Assembly: GCF_007004655.1 (NCBI RefSeq)
Contig: NZ_ML660091.1
Location: forward strand, 1 to 64,000
Direction of reading: 5' to 3'
DNA length: 64,000 nt
Source: Exilibacterium tricleocarpae
GTDB taxonomy: Bacteria > Pseudomonadota > Gammaproteobacteria > Pseudomonadales > Cellvibrionaceae
Positions 57,974 through 64,000 of the stretch are shown piece after piece. Made by a program: the position numbers and the translations under genes. Each line of letters opens with the position of its first letter. Within the stretch, counting starts at the first letter, position 1. The notes beneath the pieces are model-generated. The model made no database searches. It saw only the letters and a list, made by a program, of their open reading frames with translations, and was not told the origin of the DNA.

Positions 57974-59548
57974 ATGGTACCCAGTGTGAATAATCAGCTT
58001 ATTGAATCTCTCCGGCGGGCGGCTGCCTATCCCCATGCGGTGGCGTCCGTGCGGGTGATCGAAACCCATGTTTCCTGGGTTTTTCTCACCGGCGACTATG
58101 TCTACAAAGTGAAAAAACCGGTCGATTTCGGCTTTCTCGATTTTTCAACGCTGGCCAAACGCCGGCACTATTGTGAAGAGGAGTTGCGCCTGAACCGGCG
58201 CTTTGCGCCCGATCTCTATCTGGCGGTGGTGGCGATCACCGGCACACCGGACGCGCCGGTGATCGGCGGTGTGGGAGAGGTGCTGGATTACGCTGTCAAG
58301 ATGCGGGAGTTTCCCCAGCGCAGTTTATGGCAAAACTGCATGGACAGGGGCGAGGTCAGCGAACGGCAGATAGATGAGTTGGCCGCGCGGCTGGCGGCTT
58401 TTCACCAGGACGCGACGGTGGCCGCTGAGGGCGCCGGTACGCCCGTTTACGGCTCCCTGAAGGCGGTGACCCAGGCGGCGCTGGAGAACTTCGAGCACAT
58501 TGGGCCCCTGCTGGAAAATCGCGGGCAATTGCGGCAGTTGTCACATCTTCAGGGTTGGACCCAGGGCCAGTTGGCGCGGCTTGACGCGAACTTCAGCAAA
58601 CGGCAGGCCGATGGTTTTATCCGCGAGTGCCACGGCGATCTGCACCTGGGCAATATTGCCATTATTGACGGCGAGATCACACTGTTTGACTGCCTGGAGT
58701 TTAACGACCAACTGCGTTGGATCGACACCATGGCGGAGTTGGGTTTTCTGTTGATGGACCTGGAGGACAAAGGCCGCACCGCCTGGGCCAGCCGCTTGTT
58801 GAATATCTATATGGAGTTTAGCGGCGACTACCGCGGCTTACAGGTACTGCCGTTTTACAAGGTTTACCGCGCCCTGGTACGCGCCAAGGTTGCCATACTG
58901 CGGTTGGCCCAGGCGGACACAACGGCGGCGGAAAAAGAGACAGTGCTGTCGGCCTATTCCCATTACATGACCCTGGCGGAGGGTTACACCCGCCCGCCGG
59001 CGCCGTTTCTCGCCATTACCCACGGTGTTGCAGGTACCGGCAAGTCCACTGTCGCCGCGGCTGTGGCGGCTGCGACCGGCGCCATCCGGATCAGGTCCGA
59101 TGTCGAGCGCAAAAGACTGTTTGGTTTGCGGCCCCAACAGGACAGCAGCGCTGTTGCCGGTATCGATATCTATTCCCGTGAGGCCACGGCGAAAACATTC
59201 GACCGGCTGGCACAGTTGGCTTGCCGTTTACTCGAAATGGGGCAGGCGGTTATCGTCGATGCCACCTTTTTGGATCGCGATCGGCGCCGGCGCTTCAAAC
59301 AGCTGGCCGAGGTTAATCGGGTGTCGTTTGCGATTGTCGATTGCGTGGCCAATCCCGATACGCTTGCCGCTCGCCTGGAGGCGCGCGCGCGGCTGCCGGA
59401 AAGCGTGTCGGAAGCCGGCATCGAGGTGATGCATGCACAACAGCGCAACCAGACACCTCTGGCCGATGAAGAGCAGAGTGCCACGATAACGGTCAATACC
59501 GAGCAACCGCTCAATCTGGCGAGCATCGCCGCGCGGCTGGCCGGTTGA
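57974..59548 (+). CDS. Fused aminoglycoside-phosphotransferase-like / P-loop kinase protein
   Basis: A 524-residue two-domain protein. Residues ~1-330 are a protein-kinase-like APH domain (VYKVKKPVDFGFLDFST; catalytic loop ECHGDLHLGNIAI; DCLEFND). Residues ~345-515 are an AAA_33-type P-loop kinase with ITHGVAGTGKSTVAAAV and IVDATFLDRDRRRRF. Proteins of this arrangement are common in Proteobacteria with stress and fermentation genes; their substrate is not known and antibiotic resistance is unlikely. Its promoter carries a perfect FNR box, tying it to the low-oxygen set. Confidence 0.9.
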   Translation: MVPSVNNQLIESLRRAAAYPHAVASVRVIETHVSWVFLTGDYVYKVKKPVDFGFLDFSTLAKRRHYCEEELRLNRRFAPDLYLAVVAITGTPDAPVIGGVGEVLDYAVKMREFPQRSLWQNCMDRGEVSERQIDELAARLAAFHQDATVAAEGAGTPVYGSLKAVTQAALENFEHIGPLLENRGQLRQLSHLQGWTQGQLARLDANFSKRQADGFIRECHGDLHLGNIAIIDGEITLFDCLEFNDQLRWIDTMAELGFLLMDLEDKGRTAWASRLLNIYMEFSGDYRGLQVLPFYKVYRALVRAKVAILRLAQADTTAAEKETVLSAYSHYMTLAEGYTRPPAPFLAITHGVAGTGKSTVAAAVAAATGAIRIRSDVERKRLFGLRPQQDSSAVAGIDIYSREATAKTFDRLAQLACRLLEMGQAVIVDATFLDRDRRRRFKQLAEVNRVSFAIVDCVANPDTLAARLEARARLPESVSEAGIEVMHAQQRNQTPLADEEQSATITVNTEQPLNLASIAARLAG

Positions 59549-59603
59549 TCGCGCAGGGTTGGGCGAGCGGCGGTTCCGGCAGCCGCACACGGGAGATAGC
59601 GAT

Positions 59604-59966
59604 ATGAAAAGCTCAAATCGAACTCGGCTCGTACAGATGGTGGATGTGATTGCCTTTGCGCTGTTTACCCTGCTGACATCCAGCGGTATTCTCCTGCACT
59701 ATGTCCTGCCCCAGCGCAGCGGGCGGCGGCTCGAGGTCTGGGGCCTGCACCGGCACGACTGGGGACAGCTGCACTTTTGGATCGCGGTTGTTTTTTTTGC
59801 GGTGCTGGTCTTGCACCTGGGGTTGCATCGCCACTTTATCGTCAATCTGATCAGAGGCGGCCCGCGCCAGGGCTTTTCCCTGCGCCTGGCGCTGGGCGTG
59901 ATAGGTCTGCTGGCGATCCTGTTACTGGGAATCAGTCCGTTTATACCCCTGGGGACGCCCGGCTGA
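59604..59966 (+). CDS. DUF4405 small membrane protein
   Basis: A 120-residue protein with three hydrophobic helices (~12-32, ~52-72, ~88-108). His residues sit in LLHYVLP, GLHRHDWGQLHFW and LHLGLHRHF, spaced as in haem-binding DUF4405/cytochrome b-like membrane proteins. GGGAGA precedes ATG 59604; the frame opens earlier at 59559 without a good site. It follows the APH/AAA gene by 55 bases and may act in a membrane electron-transfer step, which is inferred from the histidine pattern only. Confidence 0.8.
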   Translation: MKSSNRTRLVQMVDVIAFALFTLLTSSGILLHYVLPQRSGRRLEVWGLHRHDWGQLHFWIAVVFFAVLVLHLGLHRHFIVNLIRGGPRQGFSLRLALGVIGLLAILLLGISPFIPLGTPG

Positions 59967-60014
59967 GTGGTTGCGCGAGTTGCCGGTACAGCGAATCCGT
60001 ATTCGGGTGCGTTA

Positions 60015-60028
60015 TTGACGGCAGTCAA
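60015..60028 (+). promoter_or_regulatory. Perfect FNR-type box of the hsp20-lon operon
   Basis: TTGAC-GGCA-GTCAA is perfect. TATGAT at 60050-60055 is centred 31 bp downstream, so transcription would start near 60062, just before the hsp20-like gene. Confidence 0.8.
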
Positions 60029-60078
60029 CATGTGAACCATTACCACCTCTATGATGGGGACTACACGCGTCTCCACCG

Positions 60079-60459
60079 GTGATGATGGCGATGACTACCT
60101 CTCTGTCAGCGTTAATGAAGTCCCTGTTGCGGCTCGATGCCGAATCCCACCGCGGCGTCGCCTGGCAACCGCTCGCCGATATTTATCGCGGTGAGAATGA
60201 GTGGTTGCTGAAAGTCGAGTTGGCCGGCGTCAGGGCCGAGGACTTGCAGCTAAGGCCGCAAGGCCGGCGCCTGCTCTTGCGGGGGCTGCGGCGGGATCAG
60301 CTGGCGCCGTGTATCCATATTTCCCAATCGATGGAAATCGCCTACAACCGTTTTGAAAGAGTCTTCGATTTTGCTTTTGATGTCGAAGCCGCACGGATCG
60401 AGACGGAGTATCGCGACGGCATGCTGTACATTCATCTGCGCGTGGGAGATATTCGATGA
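60079..60459 (+). CDS. Diverged Hsp20-like chaperone
   Basis: A 126-residue alpha-crystallin-domain protein. The core shows PLADIYRGENEWLLKVELAGVRAEDL (split) and the C-terminal YRDGMLYIHLRV. It lacks the N-terminal arm and the I-x-I tail of the 1.8-kb Hsp20, so it may form smaller oligomers. Several starts are possible in the run GTGATGATGGCGATG from 60079. Its stop overlaps the lon start (ATGA), giving a chaperone-protease pair under one FNR-type promoter. Confidence 0.85.
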   Translation: MMMAMTTSLSALMKSLLRLDAESHRGVAWQPLADIYRGENEWLLKVELAGVRAEDLQLRPQGRRLLLRGLRRDQLAPCIHISQSMEIAYNRFERVFDFAFDVEAARIETEYRDGMLYIHLRVGDIR

Positions 60460-62819
60460 CCGATTACCCCAGTGGCAACTTACCCATCCTGCCGGTTAAA
60501 AACAGCGTCTTATTCCCCTTTATCTCCATGCCCCTGGTGATCAATCGGCCGGCGTCGGTGGCCGCGCTGGATGTTGCCCTGGCCAGCGAAGACAAGTTCA
60601 TTGCGCTGTTCACTCAAAAAGATCCCCAAGTATCAGAACCGACACTGACCGACCTGTATGATATCGGCACGCTCGGGGTGATAAAAAAAATGGCCCGTCT
60701 CGACCGCTTCCTGCATGTGGAAGTGTTGGGCGTCACCCGTATCAAACGCGCGGGCCGGGCCGGGCAGATGCCCTACCTGAATGACAGTTTCGAGTATCTG
60801 CCGGAACCGCGTAAGGCCGATGGCAGTGCCGAAAACGAAGCGCTCTACCGGGCGGTGTTGGAGCTGATCGGCAAAATGTTGAACCTGATCAAGCCGGAGA
60901 TGCAAACCGGCTTGAATATGATCCTGTCGGAAATCGACAATCCCCTGAAACAGATCTACCTGTTGACGATGATACTGCCTATCGATACCAAAAAGGAGAT
61001 GGCTCTGTTGTCGGCGGCTACCGAAGTCGAGTTGTTCACACTGATGCACGAACACCTGGAACACGAAGTGCGAGTGCTGGAATTGCGCGACCAGATCAAC
61101 CGCGAGGTGGAATCGAAAATCGGTAAAGAGCAACGGGAATACTTTCTGCGCCAGCAGATGCGCACGATTCAGGAAGAACTGGGTGAGGAGCGACCGGAAC
61201 AGGCCGATGTGGGGGAGCTGCGCAGGCGGGCGGCGGACGCCGAGTTGCCGGCAGCGGTGGATCGGGTGCTGCAAAAAGAACTGAAACGCCTGGAGCGTAT
61301 GTCGCCGGTGGCGCCGGACTACCAACTTACCCGCACCTATGTGGAACTGGTACTGGAATTGCCGTGGCAGCGGCGCACCGACGACCTGCTCGATCTGGAG
61401 CGGGCGCAGCGGATTCTCGATGACGACCACTTCGGCCTGACAGAAATCAAGGAACGCATTGTCGAGCACCTGGCCGTTATGAAGCTCAATCCGGCCAGCA
61501 AGGCACCGATCCTGTGTTTCGTCGGGCCGCCGGGAGTGGGGAAAACGTCGGTGGGCCAGTCTATCGCGCGTGCCATGGGGCGCCGTTTTGAGCGTATGAG
61601 CCTGGGCGGTTTGCACGATGAGGCGGAGTTGCGCGGGCATCGTCGCACCTATATCGGCGCCATGCCGGGCCGCATCCTGCAGGCGGTGCGGCGCGCCGGT
61701 GTGCGCAACCCACTGTTGATGCTGGATGAGGTTGACAAGCTCGGTCGGGATTTTCGCGGGGATCCGGCGGCGGCCCTGATGGAAATTCTCGACCCGGCCC
61801 AAAACACGGAGTTTCACGATAATTATCTGGATATGCCTTTCGATTTGTCCGGCGTATTCTTTATTGTCACCGCCAATACCCTGCAAAACATTCCCGCCCC
61901 GTTACTGGACCGCATGGAGGTGTTGCGCCTGGCCGGTTACAGCGACGAAGAAAAACTTGAAATCGCGCGCCGTTACCTGATTCCGCGCCGGCTGGAGCAG
62001 GCGGGTCTGCAAGCGCGCCAACTGCAATTGCCGGATGCGACCTTGCGCCACATCATTCGGCGTTATACACGAGAGGCCGGGGTGCGCGAACTGGAGCGGG
62101 TGCTGGGGCGCCTGGCTCGCAAACTGGCTGCGCGCATCGTCAAAGGCGGGGGCGGGGAGCTGTGTGTGGCGGTGGCGGACCTGGCTGAGCTGCTGGGCCC
62201 GGAGATGTTCCACACCGAGTCGCTGCGCCAGTATCCCGCCGTGGGTGTCGCTGCGGGGCTGGCCTGGACCGAGGCCGGTGGTGAAGTGCTCTATGTCGAA
62301 ACCGCCCGACTGGCGGAGGGAAAAGAGCTGATGTTGACCGGCCAGCTCGGCGATGTGATGCAGGAATCGGCGAAAACCGCGCGCAGTTATATCTGGTCCC
62401 ATGCCGAGGGTCTCGGGATCGACCGCAAGCGAATTCTCGATGCCGGTGTACATATTCATGTGCCTTCGGGTGCGGTGCCCAAAGACGGGCCTTCGGCCGG
62501 TGTGACCATGGTTACAGCGCTGGCTTCGCTGTATACCGGCGTTGTGGTGCGCAACGATACCGCCATGACCGGAGAAATTACGCTGAGTGGTTTGGTGTTG
62601 CCGGTCGGCGGCATTAAAGAGAAGGTGCTGGCCGCCCATCGCGCCGGTATTTTTCGGGTTATTCTGCCCGCGGAAAACGAGAAAGATCTTGCAGAGCTGC
62701 CGGAACAGGTGCGGAACAAGATGGCGTTTATTTACGTCAGCCGCATCGAGGCACTCCTGGATGCAGCCATACCGGAGTTGACGTCGCGGCCGGCGAGTGT
62801 GGGACAAGGAAGTGTTTGA
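60456..62819 (+). CDS. lon: Lon ATP-dependent protease
   Basis: The 787-residue cytoplasmic protease degrades misfolded and regulatory proteins. Order: LAN substrate-binding domain (~8-200), coiled region, AAA+ module (~310-550; Walker [13 protein letters not shown], Walker [12 protein letters not shown]), and the Ser-Lys protease domain (~590-775) with catalytic Ser in [11 protein letters not shown] and Lys in [16 protein letters not shown]. Length matches LonA. It is translationally coupled to the Hsp20-like gene; since that promoter has an FNR-type box, this is probably a low-oxygen or stress-specific Lon distinct from a housekeeping copy elsewhere, which is inference. Confidence 0.96.
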   Translation: MTDYPSGNLPILPVKNSVLFPFISMPLVINRPASVAALDVALASEDKFIALFTQKDPQVSEPTLTDLYDIGTLGVIKKMARLDRFLHVEVLGVTRIKRAGRAGQMPYLNDSFEYLPEPRKADGSAENEALYRAVLELIGKMLNLIKPEMQTGLNMILSEIDNPLKQIYLLTMILPIDTKKEMALLSAATEVELFTLMHEHLEHEVRVLELRDQINREVESKIGKEQREYFLRQQMRTIQEELGEERPEQADVGELRRRAADAELPAAVDRVLQKELKRLERMSPVAPDYQLTRTYVELVLELPWQRRTDDLLDLERAQRILDDDHFGLTEIKERIVEHLAVMKLNPASKAPILCFVGPPGVGKTSVGQSIARAMGRRFERMSLGGLHDEAELRGHRRTYIGAMPGRILQAVRRAGVRNPLLMLDEVDKLGRDFRGDPAAALMEILDPAQNTEFHDNYLDMPFDLSGVFFIVTANTLQNIPAPLLDRMEVLRLAGYSDEEKLEIARRYLIPRRLEQAGLQARQLQLPDATLRHIIRRYTREAGVRELERVLGRLARKLAARIVKGGGGELCVAVADLAELLGPEMFHTESLRQYPAVGVAAGLAWTEAGGEVLYVETARLAEGKELMLTGQLGDVMQESAKTARSYIWSHAEGLGIDRKRILDAGVHIHVPSGAVPKDGPSAGVTMVTALASLYTGVVVRNDTAMTGEITLSGLVLPVGGIKEKVLAAHRAGIFRVILPAENEKDLAELPEQVRNKMAFIYVSRIEALLDAAIPELTSRPASVGQGSV

Positions 62820-63003
62820 TCATAAACTCACTGAAATAATATACGCCATTACCATGTGTATGCCGGGTGTGGCCTTCTGACAGCTAACCGGGCCGACAGT
62901 GTTGGTAGAGAGAGTTGTTGCCCACTCTTGCGCGGTTGCCGCCTGCACGGACAAGGTGAATGTCGCTAGGAAGTGAAAGCGGTGAAGGGGGAGTACTGGC
63001 ACC

Positions 63004-63753
63004 ATGGCAGATAAAGCGATTACCGGTGAAGTTGTCAAAACCTATGCAGTCTGGGATCGAAACATCCGCTGGTTCCACTGGATCAATGTGATTTGCGTCC
63101 TCTTGCTGGCGATCCTGGGCACACTCATACTCAATACCGAAATACTGGGCGTGAGCGGTGGCGGCAAGATACTCTTGAAGGAGCTGCACACCTACACCGG
63201 CTATGTGTTTTTCCTCAACCTGCTCTGGCGTTTTACCTGGGCCTTTGTCGGCGGCCGATATGCCCGCTGGCGGGCGATTTTGCCGGGAGGGCGGGGCTAC
63301 GGCAAAGCGTTGGCGGACTATATCAAAGGGTTGCGCCGCGGTGAGCCCCCGGCTTACCTGGGGCACAACCCGCTCGGGCGACTAATGGTGGGAATGCTGT
63401 TGTTGCTGCTGTTGGTGCAGGGGCTGACCGGCCTGGTGCTGGCCGGAACCGATTTATATAAGCCGCCGTTTGGGTCCTTTATCGCCACCTGGGTAACCGG
63501 GGGCGAGGCGGAAAACCTCGCCGGACTGCGGCCGGGCTCCAAGGCGTTTGTCGACCCGCTTGCCTATGAGGAAATGCGCCGCTACAGGAAGCCGGTGGTT
63601 ACCGTGCATTTATACTGTTTTTACACCCTGATGGTATTGATTGTTTTGCATATCACCGGCGTGGTGACGGCCGAAGTCCGAGAGCGCAGTAACCTGGTAT
63701 CGGCGTTGTTTTCCGGCCGCAAAACCTTGACAAAACCGCCGCTTGATGGGTGA
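63004..63753 (+). CDS. Cytochrome b561-family membrane protein
   Basis: A 249-residue di-haem cytochrome b561 / Ni-Fe-hydrogenase-type b subunit. There are four main helices, with haem-ligand His candidates in IRWFHWINVI, ELHTYTGYVFF, VTVHLYCFYTLM and VLHITGVVTAE. A long loop (~150-185) separates helices 3 and 4, as in prokaryotic b561 electron carriers. It probably passes electrons between quinones and a periplasmic partner. No FNR-type box is visible upstream; AAGGGGGAG lies about 8 bases before the ATG. Confidence 0.9.
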   Translation: MADKAITGEVVKTYAVWDRNIRWFHWINVICVLLLAILGTLILNTEILGVSGGGKILLKELHTYTGYVFFLNLLWRFTWAFVGGRYARWRAILPGGRGYGKALADYIKGLRRGEPPAYLGHNPLGRLMVGMLLLLLLVQGLTGLVLAGTDLYKPPFGSFIATWVTGGEAENLAGLRPGSKAFVDPLAYEEMRRYRKPVVTVHLYCFYTLMVLIVLHITGVVTAEVRERSNLVSALFSGRKTLTKPPLDG

Positions 63754-64000
63754 GACCCAACCCCTTTCGGCGTGAAGGGTGTCGATGCTACTGTGCTGGC
63801 GGTCCGGCTGTCTGCACCCCTGAATCTACGTCGTCAAATAGTAGTGCTTTAGATAAAATCATTAGCAAGAAAACCTGCGGCTTAACGGCACCGACTCTGG
63901 TGTAAGTGGTTGCGGCCCCGCAACGGGGTCTATCGATCAAATCCTATTCTCTGCATATATTGTTATAAAAAAAATCGCCAAAATGGTAGTTTCTGCTAAG
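63754..64000. other. Intergenic end of window
   Basis: Nothing coding is seen. A short hairpin with CCCCG / CGGGG arms (about 63914-63928) is present, without a T-run. The next gene lies beyond the edge. Confidence 0.4.

Overview
The window looks like a chromosomal stretch of a gammaproteobacterium, probably a marine or free-living one. The pointers are a high-GC backbone, a TIGR02001/TorF-type outer-membrane protein, TonB-dependent uptake and FixLJ-type two-component pairs. The genus cannot be read from the sequence. About 25.8-32.1 kb is visibly AT-richer and looks acquired.

Layout. 0-8.9 kb: the tail of an RND efflux pump, then a group of low-oxygen/stress genes (Pat-like GNAT, receiver-only response regulator, Hsp20, phosphoketolase, CBS-pair protein, PEP synthase, TorF-like protein). 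9.0-25.8 kb: a complete ethanolamine-utilisation microcompartment locus in the enterobacterial EUT1 order S-P-Q-T-D-M-(M2)-N-E-J-G-H-A-B-C-L-K. Where eutR is expected, PduS- and PduT-like redox genes stand instead. 25.9-32.6 kb: an AT-rich accessory island with a Tae4-type amidase-effector operon, an SRPBCC protein, a cupin, a secreted alpha/beta hydrolase, a VOC protein and a RidA protein. 32.6-45 kb: a carbon-uptake and catabolism cluster (GH2 beta-galactosidase, TonB-dependent receptor, TetR, PfkB kinase, class II aldolase, class III aminotransferase, MFS). 45-64 kb: a second low-oxygen group (two FixLJ-like pairs, zinc alcohol dehydrogenase, flavin/[2Fe-2S] oxidoreductase, beta-CASP nuclease, AMP/thymidine-phosphorylase-type enzyme, FNR with all four cluster cysteines, CBS pair, APH/AAA kinase, DUF4405, diverged Hsp20, Lon, cytochrome b561).

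How it works together. Eight FNR-type palindromes (TTGAC-N4-GTCAA or TTGAT-N4-ATCAA, at most one mismatch) lie in front of these genes. At seven of them a recognisable -10 hexamer sits 31-33 bp from the palindrome centre, which is class II FNR promoter geometry. They precede the GNAT, both Hsp20 genes (one leading into lon), phosphoketolase, eutS, the oxidoreductase, a CBS protein and the APH/AAA kinase. The FNR protein encoded at 56.4 kb keeps Cys17/20/26/119 and the E-x-x-S-R recognition helix, so it is the natural regulator. One histidine kinase keeps the FixL haem-ligand histidine context. The picture is an oxygen-controlled fermentation and survival programme. Ethanolamine is split and oxidised in the microcompartment, sugar phosphates are cleaved by phosphoketolase, and both routes give acetyl phosphate for ATP. 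EutP is the only acetate-kinase candidate in view.

Three long intergenic gaps (9.98-10.32, 22.63-22.81 and 42.0-42.4 kb) carry nested palindromic elements of one family. The arms differ between copies but still pair within each copy.
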